The notes below the pieces were generated by a model. It ran no database searches, was not told the DNA's origin, and saw only the letters and a program-made list of their open reading frames with translations. The position numbers and the translations under genes were made by a program. A stretch of DNA of 64,000 nucleotides. It comes from Ancylobacter gelatini (GTDB lineage: Bacteria > Pseudomonadota > Alphaproteobacteria > Rhizobiales > Xanthobacteraceae). The DNA is taken from positions 1 to 64,000 of the forward strand of contig NZ_JAKVIL010000011.1 in NCBI RefSeq assembly GCF_022601675.1. Reading direction: 5' to 3'. Positions 28,964 through 41,639 of this stretch are shown here, in pieces (position 1 is the stretch's first letter; the number at the start of each line of letters is the position of its first letter).

Positions 28964-29845
28964 ATGCGTTATCTTCGGACCGTCCGCGCCGGCGCGGGGC
29001 AGATCTTCATCGGCCGCGCAGTGGCGATCCGGCTTCTTGCCGCCGTCGTGGTCGCAGTGCCGATGGCCGGCTGCGCCAATCTGTTCCCGGAGCCGACCGA
29101 CGAATTCAACGTGCCCGAAGTCCCGGCCGAGCAGCGCTACAATGAGGGCTTGACCCTCATCCGCCAGGAAGATTATGTCGAGGCGATCTCGCGCTTCGAG
29201 GACGTCGATCGCCAGCACCCCTATTCGGACTGGGCGCGCAAGTCGCTGCTGATGATCGCCTATGTCAATTACACCACCGGCTCCTATGACGAGGCGATCG
29301 CGGCCGCGCGGCGCTATCTGGCGCTGCATCCCGGCTCGGCCGACGCCGCCTATGCGCAGTACCTGCTCGGCGCCTCCTATTACGACCAGATCCCCGATAT
29401 CTCCCGCGACCAGGAACGCACCCGCAAGGCGATCGATGCGCTTGAGGAAGTGGTGCGCAAATATCCCGACACCGAATATGCGGTGAGCGCGAAGAAGAAG
29501 ATGGAGATCGCCCGCGACCAGATCGCCGGCAAGGAGATGATGGTCGGGCGCTACTATCTGGAGCAGCGCAACTATGCCGGCGCCATCAACCGCTTCAAGG
29601 TCGTCGTCACGCGCTACCAGACCACGCGCCATGTCGAGGAGGCGCTGTATCGCCTCGCGGAGGCCTATCTCGCGCTCGGCGTGATCAGCGAGGCGCAGAC
29701 CTCGGCCGCGGTGCTCGGCTATAATTTCCCGGACAGCCACTGGTACAAGGACGCCTACAAGCTGGTGCAGTCGCGCGGCGTCTCGCCCCAGATGAACGAG
29801 CAGTCCTGGATCGCCAAGGCGTTCAAGGGCTTCGGCCTCGGCTGA
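28964..29845 (+). CDS. bamD: Outer membrane protein assembly factor BamD
   Basis: A 293-residue lipoprotein of the BAM complex. A hydrophobic signal ends VAVPMAGC, predicting lipidation at that cysteine, followed by five tetratricopeptide-like repeats (about residues 50-270; for example EQRYNEGLTLIRQEDYVEAISRF split over two helices). BamD recruits BamA substrates on the periplasmic face of the outer membrane. ATG 28964 gives a signal of about 36 residues; the frame is open 14 codons further upstream. lpxC-bamD-recN-ligA is a common order in Alphaproteobacteria. Confidence 0.93.
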   Translation: MRYLRTVRAGAGQIFIGRAVAIRLLAAVVVAVPMAGCANLFPEPTDEFNVPEVPAEQRYNEGLTLIRQEDYVEAISRFEDVDRQHPYSDWARKSLLMIAYVNYTTGSYDEAIAAARRYLALHPGSADAAYAQYLLGASYYDQIPDISRDQERTRKAIDALEEVVRKYPDTEYAVSAKKKMEIARDQIAGKEMMVGRYYLEQRNYAGAINRFKVVVTRYQTTRHVEEALYRLAEAYLALGVISEAQTSAAVLGYNFPDSHWYKDAYKLVQSRGVSPQMNEQSWIAKAFKGFGLG

Positions 29846-29852
29846 GACGCAT

Positions 29853-29877
29853 GGCGGGGGCGGTCCCGCCGGATTTT
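29853..29877 (+). terminator. Probable terminator after bamD
   Basis: GGCGGG (29853-29858) pairs with CCCGCC (29865-29870), followed by GGATTTT. The stem is short, but the position just after the bamD stop and the T run fit. It would separate bamD from the LexA-type site and recN. Confidence 0.45.
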
Positions 29878-29894
29878 CCCCATCCCTCGCACGC

Positions 29895-29909
29895 GAACAG
29901 AAGAAGAAC
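29895..29909 (+). promoter_or_regulatory. LexA (SOS) operator-like site upstream of recN
   Basis: GAAC (29895-29898), seven bases, GAAC (29906-29909). This is the reverse complement of GTTC-N7-GTTC, the known alphaproteobacterial LexA box, with no mismatch in the eight core positions. It lies 112 bases before recN, a classic SOS gene, and after the bamD terminator. Confidence 0.75.
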
Positions 29910-30020
29910 GTCGGTGCGCGCGCGGTCCTGACCTGCTAGAAGCAGGATCGGGTCCGCCATGACGAGGGAATCACCGGCCGTGGCGGCCCCTTCGCGCGAA
30001 CAGGTTCTGGAGCGTCACGC

Positions 30021-33871
<3,851 letters not shown>

Positions 33872-33906
33872 CGGCAGCTTCAGCGCACGGATTGCCGCAG
33901 ACGCGC

Positions 33907-33941
33907 CGAAGCGCGGCGCCGTCTCCGGTCGCCGCGCTTCG
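33907..33941. terminator. Hairpin between ligA and the DUF3309 gene
   Basis: A perfect 12-bp stem (33907-33918 with 33930-33941), 11-base loop, lying between two converging genes. The T tract is poor on both strands, so strength is uncertain; it probably serves both transcripts. Confidence 0.5.
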
Positions 33942-33959
33942 GGCAGAAAAGCGTGGGGG

Positions 33960-34112
33960 TTAGACGCGGCCCGTCAGCATCATCACGATCAGGATGATCA
34001 GGAGAACGGTGACGATGCCGCTCGGCCCATAACCCCAGCTGCGGCTATAGCCCCAGCTCGGCAGGGCACCGATAAGGATAAGGATAAGAATAACGATAAG
34101 AATCGTGGTCAT
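33960..34112 (-). CDS. DUF3309-type 50-residue membrane protein
   Basis: A 50-residue peptide starting MTTILIVILILILIGALPSW. Two hydrophobic helices (about 3-18 and 32-47) flank a GYSRSWGYGPSG loop, the layout of the DUF3309 family, common in Proteobacteria and of unknown function. The frame is open upstream to 34247, but the ATG at 34112 has a GGGAGA Shine-Dalgarno seven bases away and the extra residues are not conserved. The first helix is encoded by repeated GATAAG/AATAAG-type hexamers on the plus strand. Confidence 0.8.
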   Translation of the reverse strand: MTTILIVILILILIGALPSWGYSRSWGYGPSGIVTVLLIILIVMMLTGRV

Positions 34113-34280
34113 AGACACGTCTCCCAGCTTCGAATGTCGTCCGGCTGGCAGGTAAACGCCGTGTATCGGTGATGGTTCCATCAAACCATCACCCGAAAAC
34201 TCATCGATGTGCTGGAGCCATTCGCCCCGGAAGGCCGGTCGCGCCACGCTGACACCTGTGCGGTGGCGCGAAGGGGCGCC

Positions 34281-36107
34281 TCACAGCGGCCGCGTCGCCT
34301 CAATCAGCCAGTCGCGATCCGCCGCGTCGAGGAGAGGCGCAATCTCGGCACGCACCCGCGCGTGATAGGCGTCGATCCAGGCGATCTCGTCGGGGTTAAG
34401 CAAGGCGAGGTCCAGCCCGCGCCGGTCGAACGGCGCCAGCGTCAGGGTCTCGAAGCCGAGCAGCGGGCGCTCGGCTCCCGCAATCGCCGGGCCGTCGACC
34501 ACGATTTCGAGGTTTTCCAGCCGAATGCCGTAAGCGCCGGTCTTGTAGTAGCCGGGCTCGTTGGAGAGCACCATGCCGCGCCGGAGCGCCACCGTGCCGA
34601 GCTTGGAGATGCGCGCCGGCCCCTCATGCACCGAGAGATAGGCGCCCACCCCATGGCCGGTGCCATGGTCGAAATCCAGCCCCGCTTCCCACAGCGCCCG
34701 CCGCGCGAAGGGGTCGAGCTGCGCGCCGGTGGTGCCGGCCGGGAACACCGAGCGCTGGATCGCGATGTGCCCCTTCAGCACGCGGGTGAAGCGGTCGCGC
34801 ATCTCGTCGCTCGGCGAGCCGACGGCGAGGGTGCGGGTGACGTCGGTGGTGCCGTCCTCATATTGCGCGCCGGAATCGATGACGAACAGTTCGCCCGGAT
34901 TGAGCGGGTGGTTGCTGGCCTCGCTCACGCGGTAATGCGGCAGCGCGCCGTTCGGCCCGGCGCCGGCGATGGTGGGGAAGGAGATGTCCTTGAGCCTGCC
35001 GGTCTCGCGGCGGAAGCTCTCCAGCGCGCACACGCAGTCGATCTCGGTCAGGCCGCCATCATGGGCGTTGCGGTCGAACCAGGCGAGGAAGCGCGTCAGC
35101 GCCGCGCCGTCGCGTAAGTGGGCGGCCCGCATGCCGGCGAGTTCCGCCTCGTTCTTGGCCGCCTGCATCAGCGCGACCGGGCTGGCGCCCTTGGAGACCT
35201 TGCCGCCCGCCGCCTCGATGCGCGCGGCGAGCAGGGCCGGCGCCGTGGCCTGGTCGAGCCGGACCGTGGCGCCCCCGCTCGCGGCGAGTTCCACGGCGCG
35301 CTCCAGCAGCATCGGCTCGGCGATCTCGGCGATCTGCGCCAGCGCGTCGCGTGTGGTGTTGGTCAGCTTGCGCCCGTCGACGAACAGCGTCGGGCGGCCC
35401 TCGCGCGGCACCAGCGCCCAGGACAGCGGCAGCGGCGTGAAGGAGACATCGCCGCCGCGAATATTGAAGGTCCAGGCGACGCCATGCGGATCGGAGATCA
35501 CCAGCGCGTCGAGCTTCTCCTCGCCGAGCGCGTTCTGCAGGCGGGCGAGCTTGTCCTCAACCGTGGCGCCGGCCAGCTCCGGCGCGCGCAGGCTGATCGG
35601 CGCCCGCGGGGCGGCGGGACGGTCGGCCCACACGGCGTCGACCGGATTGCCGTCCACCGCGACCAGCACCGCCCCGGCATTACCGACCGCGCGCCCGAGC
35701 CGCTCCAGCCCGTCAAGGGTGATCAGCCATGGGTCGTAGCCGAAATGCGCGCCCGCCGGCAGGTGCTTTTCCAGCCAGCGCTCGGGCGAGGTCTCGGCGA
35801 GCGGCACGACGGTATAGGCCGCCGGGTCGAGCTGGGCCGCGGCCTGCAGCGTGTAGCGGCCATCCACCACCAGCGCGGCCTCCTCGCGCAGCACCAGCGC
35901 GACCCCGGCCGAGCCGGTGAAGCCGGTGAGCCAGGCGAGGCGCTCGTCGCAGGGTGGCACATATTCGTTCTGGTGGGCGTCCGCGCGGGGAATGACGAAC
36001 CCGTCCAGTCCCCGTCGCTCCAGCTCGGCGCGCAGCAGCTTGAGCCGGGCGGCGCCGAGGGCGGGGGCGCTGGCGTCGCCGAAGGTCTGGAATTTTGCGT
36101 CGAACAT
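34281..36107 (-). CDS. Xaa-Pro aminopeptidase (M24 family, long aminopeptidase P type)
   Basis: A 608-residue metallopeptidase that removes N-terminal residues preceding proline. Two creatinase-like N-terminal domains (about 1-310) precede a pita-bread catalytic domain. Metal ligands: two Asp in VIDSGAQYEDGTTDVTRT, His in FDHGTGHGVGAYLSVHEGP, Glu in LSNEPGYY and Glu in IRLENLEIVV. The length matches the three-domain type found in many Alphaproteobacteria and eukaryotes. I chose ATG 36107; a TTG at 36128 is in frame. It is 31 bases downstream of the LysE-type gene and may be co-transcribed with it. It is cytoplasmic. Confidence 0.93.
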   Translation of the reverse strand: MFDAKFQTFGDASAPALGAARLKLLRAELERRGLDGFVIPRADAHQNEYVPPCDERLAWLTGFTGSAGVALVLREEAALVVDGRYTLQAAAQLDPAAYTVVPLAETSPERWLEKHLPAGAHFGYDPWLITLDGLERLGRAVGNAGAVLVAVDGNPVDAVWADRPAAPRAPISLRAPELAGATVEDKLARLQNALGEEKLDALVISDPHGVAWTFNIRGGDVSFTPLPLSWALVPREGRPTLFVDGRKLTNTTRDALAQIAEIAEPMLLERAVELAASGGATVRLDQATAPALLAARIEAAGGKVSKGASPVALMQAAKNEAELAGMRAAHLRDGAALTRFLAWFDRNAHDGGLTEIDCVCALESFRRETGRLKDISFPTIAGAGPNGALPHYRVSEASNHPLNPGELFVIDSGAQYEDGTTDVTRTLAVGSPSDEMRDRFTRVLKGHIAIQRSVFPAGTTGAQLDPFARRALWEAGLDFDHGTGHGVGAYLSVHEGPARISKLGTVALRRGMVLSNEPGYYKTGAYGIRLENLEIVVDGPAIAGAERPLLGFETLTLAPFDRRGLDLALLNPDEIAWIDAYHARVRAEIAPLLDAADRDWLIEATRPL

Positions 36108-36138
36108 GGCAGGCACTCGATATGGCAAGGCAGGAGGG

Positions 36139-36768
36139 TTAGTTGCGGGCCGCGATGCCGCGTCCGGCGTCGACCAGCGACTTGGCGCCGAAGGCGATGA
36201 ACATCAGCCCGGTGATGCGGGTGATGATCAGCCCGTGGCGCAGGAACAGCCGGCGCACCGGCGCGAGGCCGGCGGCCCAGATCAACAGGATGTCGGCGGC
36301 GATGAAGCCGGCGATGGCGGACGCCAGCAGGAAAGGTGCCGCGTCCCAGGAGAAGCTGGTGGCATATTGCGCGGTCAGCGCGGTGAACATCGCCACCGAC
36401 ACCGGGTAGGCCTTGGGATTGGTGAGGCCGAACAGCACGCCCGTCACCAGCGGCCGGCTGGCGCCGACCGGTGCGAGGTGTTCCTCGCGCGCCGTCACCG
36501 CCCTGTAACCGAGCCAGCACAGATAGAGGCCGCAGCCGATTCCCAGAAGGTCGAACAGGGTCGGCCCGAGCTGGTTGACCCCGATAATGGCGGCGAAGGC
36601 CAATGTTCCCCAGAAAATATCGCCGATGAGATGACCGCCGACAAAGCGGGCGCCCGCGGCCCGGCCGCGCGAGGCGGACAGCGAGAAAAGCGCCAGAAAG
36701 GCAGGGCCCGGCAGCAGCACATAGAGCGCGCCGGCGAGCGCCGTCATGAGGTAAAGGCCTGAGGTCAT
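36139..36768 (-). CDS. LysE/RhtB-family amino acid exporter
   Basis: A 209-residue inner-membrane protein with about six transmembrane helices. Family marks are an N-terminal PGPAFLALFSLSASRGRAAG segment (split here: PGPAFLALFS then LSASRGRAAG), GGHLIGDIFWG and the middle TNPKAYPVSVAMF. LysE/RhtB proteins export amino acids or their analogues by proton antiport; substrate cannot be told from sequence. It diverges from a solute-binding protein 90 bases away, and the M24 peptidase follows it. Confidence 0.88.
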   Translation of the reverse strand: MTSGLYLMTALAGALYVLLPGPAFLALFSLSASRGRAAGARFVGGHLIGDIFWGTLAFAAIIGVNQLGPTLFDLLGIGCGLYLCWLGYRAVTAREEHLAPVGASRPLVTGVLFGLTNPKAYPVSVAMFTALTAQYATSFSWDAAPFLLASAIAGFIAADILLIWAAGLAPVRRLFLRHGLIITRITGLMFIAFGAKSLVDAGRGIAARN

Positions 36769-36858
36769 GTCGGAAGTCCGGCTGGACGGGGGGAGGCGAT
36801 TGCCTCAGCATCGGAGCGAACGATCCACGCGTCAATCGCTGCCTTGTATGGAGACCCG

Positions 36859-37650
36859 ATGATCCCGACATCGAGGCGCCTGTTTCTCGCGGGCGCATTC
36901 GCGCTCGCCTGCGCGGTTCCGTCCGCTGGACAGGCCGACGGGGTCCTGCGCGTGGGGACGGTGGTCAATAACGAGCCGTGGGAGTTCACGGATCCGCAGG
37001 GCCGGCTCGCGGGATTCGACATCGACCTGATGATGGAGATCGGCCGCCGGCTGGGGATGAAGGTCGAGTTCGACATCATGCCGTTCCGCGATCTGTTCGG
37101 GGCGCTGGAGCGGGGGCAGATCGAGGCGGCGATCTGCTCGATCACCGTGACCCCGGAACGGGCGAGCCGCTTCGATTTCTCGCAGCCCTTCTATCGCACC
37201 TCGCAGGGCGTCGTGGTGATGCGCAGTTCCGGCATCCGCTCCCTGCGCGATTTGAAGGGGCGCAGCATCGGGGTCGAGCCCGGCACCACCAATGAGGAAT
37301 GGGTGAAGGCGAATGCCCGCACCTTCGGCTTCGGCGCCATCAGCTATTCCACCGGCGTCAATGAAGGGTTGCGGCAGCTCCAGGCCGGCGAGATCGCCGC
37401 CTATTTCGGTGACCTGCCGGTGCTGATCTATCAATTGCTCACGCGCCGCGACCTTGCGGTGATCGAGCGCCTGCCGACCCATGATCTCTATGCGGTGATG
37501 TTGCCCAAGGGCTCACCGCTCACCGAGAAGATCGACCTCGCCATTGCCGCGCTCAAGAAAGATGGCCGGCTCGCGGAGATTCACCGCAAATGGTTCGGCC
37601 AGTCGCCGGAGCCCGGCTCGCCGAGCGCCGTCCCGATGCGCCGGCCCTGA
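36859..37650 (+). CDS. Family 3 periplasmic solute-binding protein, no adjacent transporter
   Basis: A 263-residue polar amino acid-type (SBP_bac_3) binding protein. The signal peptide begins with SRRLFLAG, which resembles a twin-arginine motif, and ends near SAGQA. The mature part starts VLRVGTVVNNEPWEFTDPQGRLAGFDIDLM, the usual ligand-binding N-lobe (shown as VLRVGTV and GFDIDLM in its two halves). No permease or ATPase genes are nearby, so it may serve a distant ABC system or a receptor. ATG 36859 follows GGAG at six bases; a TTG at 36844 is in frame. Ligand unknown. Confidence 0.85.
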   Translation: MIPTSRRLFLAGAFALACAVPSAGQADGVLRVGTVVNNEPWEFTDPQGRLAGFDIDLMMEIGRRLGMKVEFDIMPFRDLFGALERGQIEAAICSITVTPERASRFDFSQPFYRTSQGVVVMRSSGIRSLRDLKGRSIGVEPGTTNEEWVKANARTFGFGAISYSTGVNEGLRQLQAGEIAAYFGDLPVLIYQLLTRRDLAVIERLPTHDLYAVMLPKGSPLTEKIDLAIAALKKDGRLAEIHRKWFGQSPEPGSPSAVPMRRP

Positions 37651-37731
37651 GAACGCGCGCTTTTCCCGCCAGACTGTGCAAAAACCGCGCAGTCTCGCCA
37701 AATGGGCATGGCGGTGCCATTTTGTTCTCAT

Positions 37732-40308
37732 ATGAATCAGCCGATGAAACCGAGCGGGCCTGTGGCCGACCCTGAGCAAACGCCGCGCGACGACGCGTCC
37801 GACATCCCCTTCGACCTGCCGGCCCGCGCCGGGCAGGGACGCGACGACGCGTCCGACATCCCCTTCGACCTGCCGGCCCGCGCCGGGCAGGGGCGCGGCG
37901 ACGTGCCCGCCGCCTCGGGCGGCGGGACCGATTACGTGCCGAAGGCCGGCGGCATCGCGGCCCGCGCCCGCGCCATGGCCGCGCCGGGCGGGGGCGGCGG
38001 GAGCGGGGTCTATCTCGACGGGCTGAACCCGGAGCAGCGCGCGGCGGTGGAGGCGACCGAAGGGCCGGTGCTGGTGCTGGCCGGCGCGGGCACCGGCAAG
38101 ACGCGTGTGCTCACCACCCGCATCGCCCATATTCTCTCGCTCGGTCTCGCCTGGCCCTCGCAGATTCTCGCCGTCACCTTCACCAACAAGGCCGCGCGCG
38201 AGATGAAGGAGCGCATCGGCGCGATGGTCGGCGAGCAGGTGGAGGGCATGCCGTGGCTCGGCACCTTCCACGCCATCGGCGTGCGCATGCTGCGCCGCCA
38301 TGCCGAGCTGGTCGGGTTGAAGTCCGGCTTCACCATTCTCGACACCGACGACCAGATCCGGCTGCTGAAGCAGCTTCTGCAGGCCGAGAACATCGACGAG
38401 AAGCGCTGGCCGGCGCGGCTGCTGGCCAACACCATCGACGGCTGGAAGAATCGCGGCCTCACGCCCTCGCAGGTCTCGGCCGGCGAGGGCGCCGCCTTCG
38501 CGAACGGGCGTGGGCAAAAACTCTACGCCGCCTATCAGGCCCGGCTCAAGGCGCTGAACGCGGTGGATTTCGGCGACCTGCTGCTGGAGGGCATCCGGCT
38601 GCTGCGCGAGAACCCGGACGTGCTCGCCGAGTATCACAAGCGCTTCCGCTACATTCTGGTCGACGAGTATCAGGATACCAACGTCGCGCAATATCTCTGG
38701 CTGCGCCTGCTGGCGCAGGGTTCGCGCAATGTGTGCTGCGTCGGCGACGACGACCAGTCGATCTATGGCTGGCGCGGCGCCGAAGTGGACAACATCCTGC
38801 GCTTCGAGAGCGATTTCCCCGGCGCCACCGTGGTGCGGCTGGAGCGCAACTACCGCTCGACCGGCCATATTCTCGGCGCCGCCGCGCATCTGATCGCCCA
38901 TAATGAGGGCCGGCTCGGCAAGACCCTGTTCTCGGAAGGCGCGCTTGGCGAGAAGGTCACGGTGACCGGGGCGTGGGACAGCCAGGAGGAAGCCCGCGCC
39001 ATCGGCGAGGAGATCGAGGATTTGCAGCGGGGCGGACAGGCGCTCTCGCAGGTCGCCATATTGGTGCGCGCCTCGTTCCAGATGCGCGAATTCGAGGACC
39101 GTTTCGTCACGCTGGGGCTGAACTACCGCGTCATTGGCGGCCCGCGCTTCTATGAGCGCGCGGAAATCCGCGACGCGCTGGCCTATCTGCGCGTCATCGC
39201 CTCGCCCGCCGACGACCTAGCCTTCGAGCGCATCGTCAATGTGCCCAAGCGCGGGCTGGGCGACGCGGCGCTGCGCCAGATCCATGACCACGCCCGCGCG
39301 GCCGGCGTGCCGCTGGTCGAGGCCGCGCGCGACCTGGTGAACAGCGAGGAGCTGAAGCCGAAGGTGCGGCTCACTTTGCGCGATCTGGTCGGCTCCTTCG
39401 ATCGCTGGCGCCAGCAGATGGCGAGCCTGCCGCATCACGAACTCGCCGAGATCGTGCTCGACGAGAGCGGCTATACCGAGATGTGGCAGAAGGACCGTTC
39501 GGCGGACGCCGCCGGCCGGCTGGAGAACCTGAAGGAACTCGTGCGCTCCATGGAGCCGTTCGAGAACCTGATCGGCTTCCTCGAACATATCTCGCTGGTG
39601 ATGGATGCCGAGGGTGCCGCCGGGCAGGATGCGGTCAACATCATGACGCTGCATTCCGCCAAGGGGCTGGAATTCGAGACCGTGTTCCTGCCGGGCTGGG
39701 AAGAGGGCCTGTTCCCGCACCAGCGCGCGCTGGACGAGCAGGGCCGCGCCGGGCTCGAGGAGGAGCGCCGCCTCGCCTATGTCGGCGTCACCCGCGCCCG
39801 CCACCGCGCCAAGGTGTTCTTCGCGTCCAACCGGCGCATCCATGGCATGTGGCAGTCCAGCGTGCCGAGCCGTTTCCTCGACGAGCTGCCGGAAGCCCAT
39901 GTCGAGGTGACCGAATCGCGCGGCGGCCATGGCTGGGGGGGCGGTCAGGCCGGGCGCTATGGCTACGGCCCCAGCCGCTTCGACAAGGCCGAGACCTTCG
40001 GCTCCTCCTACTCCACCCCCGGCTGGCAGCGCGCGCAGCAGAGCAAGCGCGAGGGCCAGTTCGGCGGCTTCGCGGAAAATGCCGGGCGCTACAACCCGGC
40101 GACCTCCCGTGGGGCGGGCCGGGTGATCGAGGGCGAGCTCATCGCCAAGTCGACCGGCGCGCCATCCGCCTTCCCGCTCGGCGCACGGGTGTTCCACCAG
40201 AAGTTCGGCTATGGCGAGGTGGTGGCGGTGGAAGGCAACAAGCTCACCGTCCAGTTCGACAAGGCCGGCGAGAAGAAGGTGGTCGACAGCTTCGTCCAGG
40301 CGGCGTGA
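37732..40308 (+). CDS. uvrD: ATP-dependent DNA helicase UvrD/PcrA
   Basis: An 858-residue superfamily 1A 3'-5' helicase for repair and replication restart. Motifs in order: LNPEQRAAVEA (Q motif), GAGTGKT (I), TFTNKAAREMKER (Ia), VDEYQDTN (II), DDQSIYGWRGA (III), RNYRST (IV), TLHSAKGLEFETVF (V) and VGVTRARH (VI). A C-terminal Tudor-like domain (VFHQKFGYGEVVAVEG) resembles that of PcrA/UvrD, which contacts RNA polymerase. Residues before about 98 are disordered and hold two near-identical 18-residue repeats. The start is uncertain: ATGs at 37702, 37711, 37732 and 37744 are in frame and none has a good ribosome-binding site. Confidence 0.94.
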   Translation: MNQPMKPSGPVADPEQTPRDDASDIPFDLPARAGQGRDDASDIPFDLPARAGQGRGDVPAASGGGTDYVPKAGGIAARARAMAAPGGGGGSGVYLDGLNPEQRAAVEATEGPVLVLAGAGTGKTRVLTTRIAHILSLGLAWPSQILAVTFTNKAAREMKERIGAMVGEQVEGMPWLGTFHAIGVRMLRRHAELVGLKSGFTILDTDDQIRLLKQLLQAENIDEKRWPARLLANTIDGWKNRGLTPSQVSAGEGAAFANGRGQKLYAAYQARLKALNAVDFGDLLLEGIRLLRENPDVLAEYHKRFRYILVDEYQDTNVAQYLWLRLLAQGSRNVCCVGDDDQSIYGWRGAEVDNILRFESDFPGATVVRLERNYRSTGHILGAAAHLIAHNEGRLGKTLFSEGALGEKVTVTGAWDSQEEARAIGEEIEDLQRGGQALSQVAILVRASFQMREFEDRFVTLGLNYRVIGGPRFYERAEIRDALAYLRVIASPADDLAFERIVNVPKRGLGDAALRQIHDHARAAGVPLVEAARDLVNSEELKPKVRLTLRDLVGSFDRWRQQMASLPHHELAEIVLDESGYTEMWQKDRSADAAGRLENLKELVRSMEPFENLIGFLEHISLVMDAEGAAGQDAVNIMTLHSAKGLEFETVFLPGWEEGLFPHQRALDEQGRAGLEEERRLAYVGVTRARHRAKVFFASNRRIHGMWQSSVPSRFLDELPEAHVEVTESRGGHGWGGGQAGRYGYGPSRFDKAETFGSSYSTPGWQRAQQSKREGQFGGFAENAGRYNPATSRGAGRVIEGELIAKSTGAPSAFPLGARVFHQKFGYGEVVAVEGNKLTVQFDKAGEKKVVDSFVQAA
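37786..37893 (+). repeat. 54-bp tandem duplication in the uvrD N-terminal region
   Basis: Units 37786-37839 and 37840-37893 differ only at the last base (A versus G). Each encodes RDDASDIPFDLPARAGQG; the period is a multiple of three, so the frame is kept. The near identity suggests a recent duplication in a non-catalytic linker. Confidence 0.95.
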
Positions 40309-40456
40309 GCTGCACGCCTTCTGATGGACCCGGCGTGAGCCGCCGGCCTGTTCGATCCGTGCGGCGTGACGCGGCCCGTTGCCGGGGCACTGGCGTTCGG
40401 CGCCCGGCTCTGGCACATGAGCGCGAGCCGCTCTGAACCGATCACGAGGCCCCGCC

Positions 40457-41380
40457 ATGCTCGAAGGACTGCCGCCCAACGGCGCGACGCACATCATGCG
40501 TGTCGGCGTTCCCGAGAGCGAGGCGCTCTCCATCGCCGAGTTCATCGGCGAGACCTTCGATCCGGCCGAGGTCGCCACCAGCGCGTTCGAGATCGAGAAC
40601 CGCGCCGAGGGCTCGGCCTGGGCGATCGAGATCTATTTCGCCGAGGCGCCGGACGAGGACGGCGTGCGCGAGCTGATCGCCCTCGTCTCGCCTCAGGCGG
40701 CGGAAGAGGCGGTGTTCGCGACGCTCGACAAGAAGGACTGGGTGGCCGCCTCGCTGGAAGGGTTGGCGCCGGTCGAGGTCGGCCCGTTCGTGGTGCACGG
40801 CTCGCATGATCGCGGCCGCTTCACCGCCAACCGCATCGACATCGAGATCGAGGCCGCGCTCGCCTTCGGCACCGGGCATCACGGCACCACCAAGGGCTGC
40901 CTCGCCGCCATCGCGGCGTTCGGCAAGCGGCGCCGGCCGGCGCGCACGCTCGATGTCGGCACCGGTACGGGCGTGCTGGCCATGGCGGCCGCGCGGCTGT
41001 TCCACCGCCCGATCCTCGCCAGCGACATTGACCGGGTGGCGGTGGCGACGGCGCGCGACAATGCACGCGCCAACCGCGCCGCGCCGGAAATCACCTTCCT
41101 GCACGCGCCGGGCCTGTCCGCGAGCGATTTCGCTGCGCGCGGGCCCTATGACCTGATCCTGGCGAATATCCTGCTGGCACCGCTCAAGAGCATCGCGCGC
41201 GGCCTGCGCCCGCTGCTCGCGCCGGGCGGCACGCTGGTGCTGTCGGGGCTGCTGCCCTCGCACGCGAACGCGGCGCTTGCCGCCTATCGCGCGCAGGGGC
41301 TTCACCTCGTGCGCCGGCGCACCATCGAGGGCTGGACCACGCTGGAACTCAGCGCCGATACCGGGCGTCCGAAGGCCTGA
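40457..41380 (+). CDS. prmA: Ribosomal protein L11 methyltransferase
   Basis: A 307-residue SAM methyltransferase that trimethylates ribosomal protein L11. The N-terminal substrate-recognition domain spans about 1-110; the Rossmann domain has LDVGTGTGVLAMAAARL (motif I), ASDIDRVAVATA and LILANILLAPL (post-I/IV), and AFGTGHHGTTKG precedes motif I as in PrmA. It lies 148 bases after uvrD in a stretch with no visible feature. A palindrome at its stop codon abuts the converging hypothetical gene. Confidence 0.93.
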   Translation: MLEGLPPNGATHIMRVGVPESEALSIAEFIGETFDPAEVATSAFEIENRAEGSAWAIEIYFAEAPDEDGVRELIALVSPQAAEEAVFATLDKKDWVAASLEGLAPVEVGPFVVHGSHDRGRFTANRIDIEIEAALAFGTGHHGTTKGCLAAIAAFGKRRRPARTLDVGTGTGVLAMAAARLFHRPILASDIDRVAVATARDNARANRAAPEITFLHAPGLSASDFAARGPYDLILANILLAPLKSIARGLRPLLAPGGTLVLSGLLPSHANAALAAYRAQGLHLVRRRTIEGWTTLELSADTGRPKA

Positions 41381-41388
41381 GCCTTCGG
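41369..41388. terminator. Hairpin at the end of prmA
   Basis: CCGAAGGC (41369-41376) and GCCTTCGG (41381-41388) form a perfect 8-bp stem with a 4-base loop, overlapping the prmA stop. No T run follows on either strand. It may terminate both converging genes weakly. Confidence 0.35.
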
Positions 41389-41390
41389 GC

Positions 41391-41609
41391 TCAGCCGGCG
41401 CGGTTCTGGTCGCCGAACACGTCCTTCAGCACCGGCGAGTCCGGGTTGAAGCCGAGATGGCGATAGCGGGCCATTTCACGCTCGACTTCCGCGAAGCGCG
41501 CGGCGATCACTCGGTCGAGGAAGCGGCCCCAGAAACCGCGTGAGGGCGTGGCCGCGCGAGCGGACGAGGTGGGGGCGAGATGGGTCGGGGCAAAAAAAGC
41601 GGTTGCCAT
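41391..41609 (-). CDS. Small hypothetical protein (72 residues)
   Basis: I do not recognise this family. The 72-residue product has an Ala/Thr/Pro-rich N-terminus (MATAFFAPTHLAPTSSARA) and a charged amphipathic helix (FLDRVIAARFAEVEREMARY) followed by a GFNPDSPVLKDVFGD tail. No signal peptide or cysteine motif is seen. The ATG at 41609 has a well-placed GGAG seven bases upstream, which favours a real gene over the longer frame to 41627. A perfect inverted repeat lies 31 bases upstream of the start. Confidence 0.6.
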   Translation of the reverse strand: MATAFFAPTHLAPTSSARAATPSRGFWGRFLDRVIAARFAEVEREMARYRHLGFNPDSPVLKDVFGDQNRAG

Positions 41610-41639
41610 GAGGTGTCTCCTGCACATGGAGCGACGTTT

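Noticed and set aside
37713-37738. Possible LexA box before uvrD (a GTTC at 37724)
   Set aside because: Neither the position 11 bases upstream nor the one 11 bases downstream gives a second GTTC; only one half-site exists.
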